A stretch of 64,000 nucleotides of DNA from the NCBI GenBank assembly GCA_947494195.1, contig CANLUC010000001.1:124001-188000 (forward strand). Direction: 5' to 3'. The notes beneath the pieces are model-generated. The model searched no databases, was not told the origin of the DNA, and was given only the letters and a program-made list of their open reading frames with translations. The DNA is from an uncultured Nesterenkonia sp. (lineage in GTDB: Bacteria > Actinomycetota > Actinomycetes > Actinomycetales > Micrococcaceae). Numbering within the stretch: position 1 is the first letter of the stretch; every line of letters begins with the position of its first letter. The translations under genes and the position numbers were made by a program. Below are positions 51,008 to 60,359 of this stretch, piece by piece.

Positions 51008-52804
51008 ATGACTCGAGGACGGAAGTACAACACCGTGTCCAGTTCGACCGCATTTCTTGCATACGCCTTACGTAAACCTGAACCACGCGCTGCAACAGAG
51101 CTTCGTATGGAGCACGCTCACCGACACTTGCGTCGGCGGTACCAAAGCACCCTCAGCAGAACCGCGGCCGGTGATACGTCCAGCGGGTTCGTGGGTTTCA
51201 CCCCAGACGACGAAGGTGTGGACTGGAACCACTTCTCCGTCCGGGAAGATGGCGCGTTGGCTTGGTTGCATATTCCTAGCCTGGCGGGCAGTTCGGATAG
51301 CGGAACCGACGAGTGGTCACTGGCGAAGGGGCTCTTCGAGGGGGACGTCCAAGCCAGCGAACTTGGCGCTCCGTTTGCAGCCATCCGCTGGTCACCCGGA
51401 AAACTGGAGATAGCCAATGACGTCCTGGGACTGGTCCGCCTGTTTCATTATTCCTTCGACAGCGGTGATGTGTGGACCACCCGCATGGGCCTAGCCCATG
51501 TGTTCATGGGGGAAGCGCCCGTGCGCAACGCCCTAGCCTGGCAAGGCATGGCCACCATTGGATGGGCTCCTGGTGGCTCCACCCAACTTGGGTCCGGGAG
51601 GCAGGTCGCTGGGGCGTCCCGAGTGGTCGTTAGAACCGGAGCGCACGGCACCATCGTCGACGCCCAGAACGAACTGGGCCAATGGCTCAACGACGCGAAA
51701 ACGGGCCCTGAGCCCTCGGCCGCCACCAATGTCTCAGACATGGAACAGCTCATGACGACCGCCAAGCGATGGCCCGTACCTGCAATCTCGGATCTTAGCG
51801 GCGGGAAAGACTCCCGGCTCATAGCCGCCATTGGCATATTGAGTAGGTCCATCAAGTCAGTCAGAACCATTGCCAACGACACAGGTGAAGTTGCTACCGC
51901 TCAGGCACTGATGGCGAGCATCGATACAGACATTGAACACATGATTGTCCAAAAGCCTAATAGGTCCTCAGTAGCGGGTGACGGCGTGTTTCATCGACTA
52001 GCTACGCAGCATGAGGCATTTGAAGGTAGATATCTTCCTGCAACCGCCTTCCACGCAGCCGCATTCGCAGGGTTCAAATCACCCAAGCAAGCGCGATTCA
52101 ACGGGCTCGGTGGGGAGGTAATGAACGGTGGCAGCTTTACAAGAGGAACCTGGGGTAAAAGGTTAGACGGAGCTCCCCTATCTCGCGCAGGTGACCGTAT
52201 AGCCAGCTTAGTCTCTAACGGAAGCCTCGGCGTATCTACGCAAGCCATTGAATCTGTAAATGATTTCGCTCACGAGTATCCAGCTATTATCGCTGAGGCT
52301 TCGGGGATCGATACGCCGAATGGAGTACTGGATCTTTTCTACAATACAGACCGCATGCCCAACTGGTCTAATGTTTTCGCCGAAACAGATAAGGTTTGCC
52401 CGTTATTCGCATCCAGTATATTGTCTTTAGGTGCCCGCAACATTGGTTCGCCAGTCCCTGACGGAGAGTTGCATAAAAAATTTCTTTCAGAAGCAATGCC
52501 TAGTTGGTTGGATGTTCCTTTCTATAAAGCGACAGGGACCTCAAAACGAGTACTTCCAATGGTGTGGGAAAATCCTGATTGGATGCAAATTCGTCGCTAT
52601 ATTTTGCAAAACGCCGACCGCCTCGAATCCTTCAGTGCGGACGGCCTTTCTTCTATAGTCCGAGACATCGACGATACGAGAGAGGTGTCGTCGAGACACG
52701 AGGTGGCGATCCATCGATTCCTGTGGAATGCGACCTTCGACTCTTACGAAGCAGATATCGTTACCGCCGCCACCGAAGTCAGAACGGCACTCTCGAGTGC
52801 CTAG
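51008..52804 (+). CDS. Asparagine-synthetase-like protein without the usual glutaminase nucleophile
   Basis: 598 residues. A PP-loop ATP-pyrophosphatase domain begins near residue 262 with ISDLSGGKDSRLIAAIGIL (SGGKDS at 264-269), then VATAQALMASIDTDIEHM and GGEVMNGGSF. The N-terminal ~230 residues have beta strands in the glutaminase-domain style but begin with Thr rather than Cys2, so free ammonia or another donor may be used. Such AsnB-like enzymes amidate carboxylates, including uronic acids of surface polymers. TAGCCT at 50994-50999 ends eight bases before the ATG with a run of A between, suggesting leaderless expression. GC is lower than in the core genes. Confidence 0.8.
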   Translation: MTRGRKYNTVSSSTAFLAYALRKPEPRAATELRMEHAHRHLRRRYQSTLSRTAAGDTSSGFVGFTPDDEGVDWNHFSVREDGALAWLHIPSLAGSSDSGTDEWSLAKGLFEGDVQASELGAPFAAIRWSPGKLEIANDVLGLVRLFHYSFDSGDVWTTRMGLAHVFMGEAPVRNALAWQGMATIGWAPGGSTQLGSGRQVAGASRVVVRTGAHGTIVDAQNELGQWLNDAKTGPEPSAATNVSDMEQLMTTAKRWPVPAISDLSGGKDSRLIAAIGILSRSIKSVRTIANDTGEVATAQALMASIDTDIEHMIVQKPNRSSVAGDGVFHRLATQHEAFEGRYLPATAFHAAAFAGFKSPKQARFNGLGGEVMNGGSFTRGTWGKRLDGAPLSRAGDRIASLVSNGSLGVSTQAIESVNDFAHEYPAIIAEASGIDTPNGVLDLFYNTDRMPNWSNVFAETDKVCPLFASSILSLGARNIGSPVPDGELHKKFLSEAMPSWLDVPFYKATGTSKRVLPMVWENPDWMQIRRYILQNADRLESFSADGLSSIVRDIDDTREVSSRHEVAIHRFLWNATFDSYEADIVTAATEVRTALSSA

Positions 52805-53514
52805 CCAAGTTGGGACAAGTGTGCGGTAGATGGAAGCCGCTTGCGCACAACTGAAACTTTATGGCGTGAGCAACGCCCAACCAATATCAGAGGTCAACGC
52901 GGAGCAGCGGTGGCCTCAGATTATCGTCATGTTGAGTCTTTCCCGGAGGTGGGCGTAAGTGTGCCTGTTGATGATCTGTTCGCAGATGAGGGTGCAATTG
53001 ACTGAAGGGCAGGAGCAGCCTGGGCTTGCCCAGACAGGCGTCGATGCCTTCCGAAGATGGGGGTTGCCACACTGCCCATATAGAGGGCCTCGACGTGGCC
53101 AGGCCCACCTTCACCACCCCAAGTCTGTGGTGTCCGTCTGGTCGGCCAGCTCGGACTGCTGAAGCCCCAAAACACCTCGAACCGCTCCAGACTGTATTCG
53201 AACGTCGCGACATTGAAGACGAATAGCGGCGCCAGACCTGCTGTCCGATAGCTGTGCCCGTCCGTATCGCGGTGCCCCAACTCGCATACGTGCTGCTGGG
53301 ATTGCGCCCGACCATGCCTTGCATAGCGGTTGCCGCTCCTAGTGTGCTGGTTCTGCTCGGGTTTACCGCCCAGAGCATCATCGAGCCGACGCACCACGAG
53401 CAAGAATTTAGCGCTACGCGGCAATCTTTGGGTGCTTTATCCTCGTTCTCGACCGCATGTCAGCCCCCAGGAGCGTCGCAAAGCTACGTACTGCTTGTCC
53501 TACTCTTAGACAAG
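52805..53514. other. Gene-poor segment between the AsnB-like gene and the ISL3 remnant
   Basis: I see no intact gene here. Several open frames on both strands (for example 52927-53424 minus) are Ser/Arg-rich, without recognisable domains. The start of the decayed ISL3 transposase is probably within the last part. No hairpin with a T-run was noticed. Confidence 0.5.
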
Positions 53515-54099
53515 GCCCCCGTGACGGTCCGACAACTTCTGATCAACGACCCGGCCCACTTCGCGGAGCTTGAAGTCTTGGGGGTCGATGAGAACTGGCA
53601 TCGGCAGCCACTTCGTCTCTGTGGCCATCGACCCGGTCCAGATCCGGGCTACACCAGACGCTAACGCCTACTGGACATGGCCGAACTCCGCATCAAGCAG
53701 GTTTTTGATGCTTGTTTCGACGCCCACACCAAAGTCTCACGGGGTGGGATAGGTGTGTGGGCATGACAAATTTACAGGGCTCAAGACGCCTGCCCCGATG
53801 AGCACGATGAGGTGCAAACAGGCCTGAGAATCGATCAAGAAGTCATCGCAATCTACCGCAACACTTGCAGGCGCCAAGGCAGGAAACGGGTGGAAGTCTT
53901 GATCGAGTCAACGCGCCGAGCGACGCACCTCTTCGCCCATTTCGACAGTCCGCGCGCTTCAACCGGCTCCACCGCTGCGAGCAATGGCAGGTTTAGGCAC
54001 CTGGGGGATGTTGTGGGTTTTCGAACCTTGTCCAGGTATGTCGCTAGAACACAGGACAAAAAGACTCTAAAAAAACCTTACTTCCGCCATCTGCGATGA
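53515..54099 (+). pseudogene. ISL3-family transposase remnant, frameshifted and deleted
   Basis: Three frames carry recognisable pieces of one ISL3 transposase. VTVRQLLINDPAHFAELEVLGVDEN (from about 53524) is the region before the first catalytic Asp (GVDExxW in intact copies); a frameshift then gives GSHFVSVAIDPVQI (53586 on) and LDMAELRIKQVFDACF; after a deletion RASTGSTAASNGRFRHLGDV and GFRTLSRYVARTQ match the C-terminus (STSNGPTEAINGRLEHLRG-like), ending with TGA at 54099. It is inactive and marks past transposition in the polymer locus. Confidence 0.75.
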
Positions 54100-54302
54100 C
54101 TCTTAAATTTAACATTAAACTAGCACCATTTAATTTATACGTCTTTTAGGCTAAAATAAAACTTTTCTCGACCTAAAGAACTCGGGGTAAAAAGGTCAAA
54201 ACACTGCATGCCTTGGAATTCAAACCACCGCTGCAGGGCAGCGGCAGCTGCGCATCTATCACGTCAGGACCGTCTTCAACTAAATGTCTCGTTGCCTGAC
54301 GG
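54100..54302. other. AT-rich segment downstream of the ISL3 remnant
   Basis: The first ~80 bases (to about 54180) are strikingly AT-rich for this genome (for example TTTAATTTATACG at 54128-54140), then the composition returns to normal. No gene, no RNA structure and no terminator identified. Confidence 0.6.
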
Positions 54303-57083
54303 CTAGATCTCTCCGGCCTCGCCGGTAATTTGAAATATGCTCTCATGGCGCAAGGTGCCTCTGAATGTCCCGTGAAATCCAACAAACCAACTCGGTTCCA
54401 ACTTACGGTCCACGATTGATCTCCACCCTCTAAATGGTGTCTCGCTTCCTCTGAGGGTGGTGATGCTCGCGTTCGCATGGTTGTTACTTAGACCAACTGC
54501 ACGCTGGTCCCCGAGAGAGATGCATAGCGAATTATTGGGAGCTCGGGTAAGGTCCAGGGACCCGTTGATGTTGAAGTGCACTGAATACTCGTGCTCTTGC
54601 TCGTCATCCGCTACCACTGTATCGATCACGGTCAAGACCTCTCCAGGTGTATACAACAACTCGCGGGTGTGCCTCCAACCATTATGTGGACTTATTCCAC
54701 TGATTAGGAACCCACTACCGTCGGTGGTCGCTGAAATAATTCCCGATCCGTACGGCTTTCTCCTGCGGTCGTGGTTCCGACCGTCAATCGCGACAGTATT
54801 GTGCGCCCACACCGATTCAACAAACTGGCGTACAGGGTCCGCGTAGTAAAAGCCCTCCGCTCTCAATGGTGATCCCGATGGTAGCTGGGGGCCGTACCCG
54901 TACCGACCTCCATCAACGAGAATCTCCACTCCTTGGTCCCACCAAACCAAGGAAAGGTCGTCGCAGTGTTTGTGAGCTCGGGAATGGAAACCGGCGGCTA
55001 AAGCTAAGTAGGAAGATCTCGCCAGCTCGCCCTTTTCTCTTGGCGAGGGTGACCGACATACGACGTACCCTGTGCTCTTCAGCACGAAGAGTTCTTCACT
55101 ACTGGCCGCCCCTTGCGAACCGTCAGTAGTGATGAAACGAGTGAGTGGGTTTAGCGCTTTGGACTTTCCAAGGACCATATTCCTCCCAGGAGAGTCGCCG
55201 AACTGCAGCATGTTGCCATTTGGCTGTACGAACCAACCCAACGCCTCTGACGCTTTTTCTATGCGTTTCTGAACCTCAGGGTCCGTGATCACGCCTTGAG
55301 TAATGGCCTGCTGAAAGGATCCAAGCAACATCCGGTGGTAGTCCGGAGAATGTTCGACGTGGCCGCCGTCGTCGTGGAACTGCTGTTCCGCCATAAACCT
55401 CATACGGTTTTCGCCTTGCGCCAGAAGACTGTCCATGTTTGGCACACACTGAGTGGATTGTGCCAGGACTATCTGACCCAGTGCCGCGTAGAAACCGTGG
55501 TTGTTGCGAGATACAAACGACTCTTCGGACTCATGCGCATCTTGATGGGCCAGAATGAGTTCCAGGAGGGTCCTTAGACGTACGTGAGAAATCCCGGCCT
55601 GTACCGCCAGATGGAGAATGCCCACAAGCCGGGGGGATCGCAGGGCGAGCGCCATGTCATACCACGCCATGGACTTTTCGGCGGCCGGAGAGGTCGCTGC
55701 AGCCTTCCAGGAAATCGCAACTTCGAGCAACCAGTTGAGCAAGGACTCATCACCAGTGCTGAGGTACTCCCGAACCACCGGGTCCATAAACTCCCACGTG
55801 TGGAGTGTAAATGACCAAGTTCGATTCGCCTCCGCTACGTCAAGCCAGCTCGTCGTCGAAGATAGAGGAATCGGAGGAAACTCTTCGAACTTCCATCCAA
55901 CGTCGATGATCTCCTCGGCCGACTGCCCTTTAGTGTAGAACCACTCCGCCACGCCCTCAGCAGGGTTCCCCTTGAGCCACTCCGTCCAGTGTTCCACCTG
56001 GGCACCGGTGACGTTTGTTACCGAAGGGTGTTGAGATCTCCTCTTTTTTCGTATGTCACTAACGCGGGTGAGCTGTGTTCCGTAGAACCCATCGAGGCCC
56101 GCCGACCCCAGACTGACCTCCCCCCCCTGGACTGAGAAGTCGGACGCCAGTACAACTTTTTCCATGGCGCTGGGCGGAATGGCTGCGACATCCAGCCACG
56201 ACTTCGAAGGGGCCAAGACTAGATCGGCGAGCTGAATGCTCTCCAACAGAACGTCACTCGCCCACTCAGCTCGATCTGGAGAGTGTTGGTGGCACGCGAC
56301 CGCAACCATCGACCTAGCCCGAATCAACCAAGAGTCTTTCTCCGTATCGCGCGCAATCCACCGGGCTTTGGTGCCAGTAGAAGCGGCGGCTCTGAGTAAC
56401 GTGTGTGCGGAATAGATGTCTGTCTCTATCTCCACAAGATGCGGCTTTACCTCCTGCAGGTACTCCACTGCTGCCGAGAACAGGCCGGGGATCCCGTCTC
56501 TTACCGAGTCGAAACTATCTATCGCTGGCAGTACCGCAGCGTTCAGCGAGCCCTGTTTCAAAGCACCAGTGTCGCTAAGCCAAACGTACTCCACCGAGTA
56601 GCCGAGCTTCTCTCTCACATCCGTGTGTGTATCGGAGCCTTCAGAATCAGCGAAGCGCTCGCCATTTTGGCGGATGTGAACAATTCGCGCGCTTAGGCGC
56701 GGCTCTCGAGCCTTGGCCAGTTCAAGGAAGTTTCCACCCGGGCTTCCGCGAAGGACCGAGATGTCTTGGCGAACTTCTTCTAGGACAGACAGGTCAGACT
56801 GCTTTTCCGTCAGTTCATGGATTTGGGAAATGACAACCTCTGTCATTGCGAGGTGTCCTGACCTTCTGAGAAGTCTAAAGAGCCTTCGCCATGAAGCTAG
56901 AGGGTAAGCGCCTGGGTTTGCCAAGTGTGCTAAATAGGCGGGTACGGGGCAATCGTCAGTGGCGCCCCTCCATGCTGCTTCTTCAGCTTCCAGTTCACTC
57001 TCTACGGCCGAAATAAGATCCATCTTATCGAATAAATCAGTATGCCGCTTATCCATAAACGCTCGAAGACTGTCTTTATCCAC
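54303..57083 (-). CDS. Heparinase II/III-family lyase with a GT-like N-terminal half
   Basis: 926 residues. The C-terminal ~600 residues form the heparinase II/III layout: an (alpha/alpha) toroid with HDDGGHVEHSPDYHRMLLGS near 575-590 (His/Tyr acid-base) and a beta-sandwich with HKHCDDLSLVWWDQG near 705 (metal and catalytic His). These cleave uronic-acid polysaccharides by beta-elimination. The N-terminal ~320 residues contain GT4-like strands (LGYSVEYVWL, VKPHLVEIETDIYSAHTLLRAA, LADLVLAPSKSWL), perhaps a binding or transferase module. The start is GTG at 57083; ATG codons follow at residues 10 and 21. No signal peptide is apparent, so it may act inside or use a non-classical route; it lies 67 bases after the GT4 gene. 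Confidence 0.78.
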   Translation of the reverse strand: MDKDSLRAFMDKRHTDLFDKMDLISAVESELEAEEAAWRGATDDCPVPAYLAHLANPGAYPLASWRRLFRLLRRSGHLAMTEVVISQIHELTEKQSDLSVLEEVRQDISVLRGSPGGNFLELAKAREPRLSARIVHIRQNGERFADSEGSDTHTDVREKLGYSVEYVWLSDTGALKQGSLNAAVLPAIDSFDSVRDGIPGLFSAAVEYLQEVKPHLVEIETDIYSAHTLLRAAASTGTKARWIARDTEKDSWLIRARSMVAVACHQHSPDRAEWASDVLLESIQLADLVLAPSKSWLDVAAIPPSAMEKVVLASDFSVQGGEVSLGSAGLDGFYGTQLTRVSDIRKKRRSQHPSVTNVTGAQVEHWTEWLKGNPAEGVAEWFYTKGQSAEEIIDVGWKFEEFPPIPLSSTTSWLDVAEANRTWSFTLHTWEFMDPVVREYLSTGDESLLNWLLEVAISWKAAATSPAAEKSMAWYDMALALRSPRLVGILHLAVQAGISHVRLRTLLELILAHQDAHESEESFVSRNNHGFYAALGQIVLAQSTQCVPNMDSLLAQGENRMRFMAEQQFHDDGGHVEHSPDYHRMLLGSFQQAITQGVITDPEVQKRIEKASEALGWFVQPNGNMLQFGDSPGRNMVLGKSKALNPLTRFITTDGSQGAASSEELFVLKSTGYVVCRSPSPREKGELARSSYLALAAGFHSRAHKHCDDLSLVWWDQGVEILVDGGRYGYGPQLPSGSPLRAEGFYYADPVRQFVESVWAHNTVAIDGRNHDRRRKPYGSGIISATTDGSGFLISGISPHNGWRHTRELLYTPGEVLTVIDTVVADDEQEHEYSVHFNINGSLDLTRAPNNSLCISLGDQRAVGLSNNHANASITTLRGSETPFRGWRSIVDRKLEPSWFVGFHGTFRGTLRHESIFQITGEAGEI

Positions 57084-57150
57084 GTCAGAAGACCCCTAGA
57101 GTTTTTCTTGGCAAAGTTATATAGCTGGAAGGTAAGTAATGCTTATTAGT

Positions 57151-59340
57151 TCACCTGTCAACTCTTGCTTTAACCTCCTGCGCCAGTTCTCGATAAACCC
57201 TTTGGTAAGCGGGAACGTTTGACGACCATGAGCGCTCCTTACGAACCCATTTTGCGCCGGATTCCCCCATCTTCTTTCTCTGCTCAGGATCTTTCACTAA
57301 TTCGTCAAGCACCACTGCGAGGGAACTTGCATCATCTGCTATGAATGTGCGCGCCGCGCCACCCGAGTCATTCGCGATCTCAACCAGTGCAGCCACATCA
57401 GACATCACGACGGCTCTCCCTGTGGAGAACGCTTCAAAGGGCTTCAGCGGAGTGACCAGTTCAGTAACACGGGTTTTCCTGCGAGGAACTACGAAGATAT
57501 CGATTGCATGGTAATAGGCAAGTATGTCCTCATGAGGAACCCTCCCAGTGAATATGACGTTCGCAATATTGCTTCGCTCAGCTTGTGTCTTAAGTCGATT
57601 CAGATGGGGGCCGTCTCCAACGATTAGGAGGTGTACGTTTCCCCTCTTTTTCGAAAGCTCATGATAGCCGGCAAGTAGCGTATCGATTCCCTCATACTCG
57701 ACAATTGATGAAATGTAACCTACAACGACTTCATCAGCCGGGATTCCCAGCGCACTGCGAGCTGAAGGAAGATCTGTGAGCGACGGGAAGTCTTCTGGAT
57801 CTACAGCATTGCGAGCCAGAGTAATATTGCTGGCCTCTACAGCGCCATCAGGACTCTCTTGCAGAATGAAGTCCTTCATCGTCTCCGCCAGGGTGACAAC
57901 TCGGTCAGCTCGTTCTCGGACGCGTCGCTCACTTTGGCGTCGTAAATCATAGAGTTCCGGGGCCCCGTACATCCGGATGTGCAATTCGACATCTTCCCAG
58001 CCCTGCGCCTTTGAGATCCTCGACAGCCACGTCTCCTCCCAGAACCCTCTCGACTCATAGACGACTGGGACACCAGTGGCTTCACCTACGTGAGTTGCCA
58101 GAGCTCCATTCGTGAAGTCCGAGTGTGCGTGGATGGCACTGGGATTCAACTGTTGAACAAGACCGTAAAGCTCTTCCGCGTTGCCCCGCATCCACTCAGA
58201 ACGCACAGCATCTCTCTTCACCGGACCGGGGAGGAGCACCGTGCGGATACCACCAACGTTGTGTTCTACAGCCTGTTCAAGACCTTCTTCGCTGTTTCCT
58301 CCCACCTGCACTGCAATCACGCACTCAGTTCCACCCGTAGCCAGCGCCTCGGTCGTATACCGTGTGCGAACGGTGTATCCGGTCTGCTTTTCAGGCAACG
58401 CTTTCCCGACGAAATGAAGAACGGGGCCATCTGGGTTGCAAACATTAATCGGGGGAAGCTCTGGAAGCATTCCCCAAGGATCGCGATGGAACTCATACTC
58501 TGCGTTCAAAAGCGTCCGAGCAGCAATGTCTTTTTCGTTTCCTGTCCGGAACACAACTTCATCTTGGGCGCTAAGGGCGTGACGCAAGTAGCCAGCTCTT
58601 CGCCCATGCCAGAAAACTCGTCTCAACTGTGAAGTGGTCAGCTCCGGATAGAGGTCAAACTGCCGGACAACCTCTTTGGCTTCCAACATGAATCTGCCCT
58701 CAAGAAAAAGTCCCACTGCCCCTAGAGCCTCTTTGCGGTTGAAAAGCACAGGCAACGGGGTCCCGTCATATAGTGCCCTTCGCACTGGCAGTAGCCACAC
58801 GTAGACGTCACGTTCGGGAACCTTCGGTCTGGTGCCAGGCTCAACGAACGTTCCATTTTTGTGGACCCCTGGGGGCGCTTTAGCGCTCGATGCGGGATTA
58901 AACTCGAGTCCCCGCACCGTGACTGAGCCCTGACCCGTTGTCCTGAGGGAGATGACAAGGGAACTTGTGCCTGGGCTTGGAACGTAGAGAACGCGTTCGA
59001 GGTTTTCAATCACTAACCTCGCTAGTTTTGCTCCCGTAGCATCGAACTCATTCACGACGAGCTGCGCTCGAACGCGATCCTTGCTGTCGGCGTTCAACGC
59101 AACCGTGTAGGACGCTCCTTTGGGTACGCGCACCCCATGGCCCTGGGCGAGTTTGTCAAGATCCGAACCCTCGGCGTTCAACACGGTATGCAAGGTGAAT
59201 TTTGCTGCCTTTGTGAGGGACAGGTTCCCTGACTCGTCGACGTAGACGGTCACCGCCTGGTTGTCCCCAATGTTCCACCGGTTACCCCACTCAGGGTCGG
59301 CAACGAAGCCTGGGATGGGGAGATTCTCTAACATCTTCAT
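57151..59340 (-). CDS. GT4-family glycosyltransferase with beta-rich N-terminal domain
   Basis: 729 residues. About 1-170 is a beta-sandwich-like module (AVTVYVDESGNLSLTKAAKFTLHTVLNAEGSD, VTVRGLEFNPAS); the rest is GT-B. The GT4 signs are IHAHSDFTNGALATHVGEATGVP, the donor-site VVGYISSIVEYEGIDTLLAG, VIFTGRVPHEDILAYYHAIDIFVVPR and TPLKPFEAFSTGRAVVMSD (the E-x7-E). The N-terminal module is unusual in GT4 enzymes and could recognise the polymer. It is encoded between a heparinase-like gene and the alpha/beta hydrolase, all on the minus strand. Donor unknown. Confidence 0.83.
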   Translation of the reverse strand: MKMLENLPIPGFVADPEWGNRWNIGDNQAVTVYVDESGNLSLTKAAKFTLHTVLNAEGSDLDKLAQGHGVRVPKGASYTVALNADSKDRVRAQLVVNEFDATGAKLARLVIENLERVLYVPSPGTSSLVISLRTTGQGSVTVRGLEFNPASSAKAPPGVHKNGTFVEPGTRPKVPERDVYVWLLPVRRALYDGTPLPVLFNRKEALGAVGLFLEGRFMLEAKEVVRQFDLYPELTTSQLRRVFWHGRRAGYLRHALSAQDEVVFRTGNEKDIAARTLLNAEYEFHRDPWGMLPELPPINVCNPDGPVLHFVGKALPEKQTGYTVRTRYTTEALATGGTECVIAVQVGGNSEEGLEQAVEHNVGGIRTVLLPGPVKRDAVRSEWMRGNAEELYGLVQQLNPSAIHAHSDFTNGALATHVGEATGVPVVYESRGFWEETWLSRISKAQGWEDVELHIRMYGAPELYDLRRQSERRVRERADRVVTLAETMKDFILQESPDGAVEASNITLARNAVDPEDFPSLTDLPSARSALGIPADEVVVGYISSIVEYEGIDTLLAGYHELSKKRGNVHLLIVGDGPHLNRLKTQAERSNIANVIFTGRVPHEDILAYYHAIDIFVVPRRKTRVTELVTPLKPFEAFSTGRAVVMSDVAALVEIANDSGGAARTFIADDASSLAVVLDELVKDPEQRKKMGESGAKWVRKERSWSSNVPAYQRVYRELAQEVKARVDR

Positions 59341-59531
59341 TCTCGCGCGTTGCTCCTTGCTATCATTCGAACGCCTATTCCCAGGATCAGCAAGACCGGC
59401 AGCTGCGCGATTCCGCTATCAACCGTGGTCACACTCTACGTCCCAGTCCCTAAGGAAGCTGGACTTCGGTGCTCCCGCATTCACTGAGCCATCTACTAGT
59501 AGTACAGGCCGCGCCTAGTTTCCTCATGAAT

Positions 59532-60359
59532 TTATTCCTCTAAGAAACTAAGGATTTCGTCAAAAGTCTCTTGGTTCTCGGCTCCCGCATGACCCGACCC
59601 GTCTGAGAATTCACGGACAGTCAGCTTGTCGCCGTGACCAGTTGATTCCACGAACTTTACAAAAGGCGTGAAGTGATTCTGGTAGTGGTCGGTATCCTGT
59701 ACGTTTTGGGCCAAAAAGAAACTCCGTGCTTTCGAAAGGATTTCAGGATCGAGCCCGGTGAACTTGTAGCGATGACTCTTCGCGATTCCCTCGAGATCCT
59801 TCGCTCCATAGCAGACCCTGGACATGCGGTCGGTCCATTTGGTTGGGTACTTCCAGAGGTCAGTTTGTGGGTTAACGGCGATGACGTGAAGACCTTCGTA
59901 GTATCGGGCGAAGCGCAGCGCCGCGAACCCTCCTCCGCTTGAGCCGTAGGAGAAGACCTGACCCTCAGCCGCACCGATGGTCTCCGCCACCGACCCCACG
60001 ATGTGGGCGATGTGCTCGAGGTAGTCTCCGTGGCTGTTTCCTGCGTACCAGGCGAGCCCGAGGTTGTTGTGGTGGTACAGCGCGGGATCAGAAAAGTATA
60101 GGCAGCTGGCGGGGAACTTGGAAGCCCAACTCCACCTCTGAAATACCGGCGGCTGGAAAGTGCTGCGTCTAGCGTCTCCTGAAAAGAACACAATGAGGCG
60201 GCCCGTTTCAGGCTTCGGAGCAAAGATGAAATCGTACTGCTCACCGTCAAAGTCCTGTGTGTACAGGCCTCGCTCCTGAACGTCGAGGTCGCCAGGTCCT
60301 CCCCAGGTGTGGCGCGGCACGCTATCCAGATGCTTGATCGACGTCTTCTTAGCCTTCAT
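59532..60359 (-). CDS. Alpha/beta-fold serine hydrolase, copy 2
   Basis: 275 residues, a paralogue of the gene at 42.6 kb: CLYFSDPALYHHNNLGLAWYAG, VFSYGSSGGGFAALRFARYYEG (nucleophile Ser about 140 within GSSGGG), NPQTDLWKYPTKWTDRMSRVCYG, and TVREFSDGSGHAGAEN with a candidate catalytic His. Its start overlaps the end of the giant glycosyltransferase gene by 11 bases, so the two are coupled. Presumably edits acyl groups on the polymer or on its lipid carrier (inference). Confidence 0.78.
   Translation of the reverse strand: MKAKKTSIKHLDSVPRHTWGGPGDLDVQERGLYTQDFDGEQYDFIFAPKPETGRLIVFFSGDARRSTFQPPVFQRWSWASKFPASCLYFSDPALYHHNNLGLAWYAGNSHGDYLEHIAHIVGSVAETIGAAEGQVFSYGSSGGGFAALRFARYYEGLHVIAVNPQTDLWKYPTKWTDRMSRVCYGAKDLEGIAKSHRYKFTGLDPEILSKARSFFLAQNVQDTDHYQNHFTPFVKFVESTGHGDKLTVREFSDGSGHAGAENQETFDEILSFLEE

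Noticed and set aside
52887-53381. 164-codon minus-strand frame in the gap after the AsnB-like gene
   Set aside because: Ser/Arg/Pro-rich with no recognisable domain or ribosome binding site; it may be part of decayed mobile DNA but I could not support a gene.
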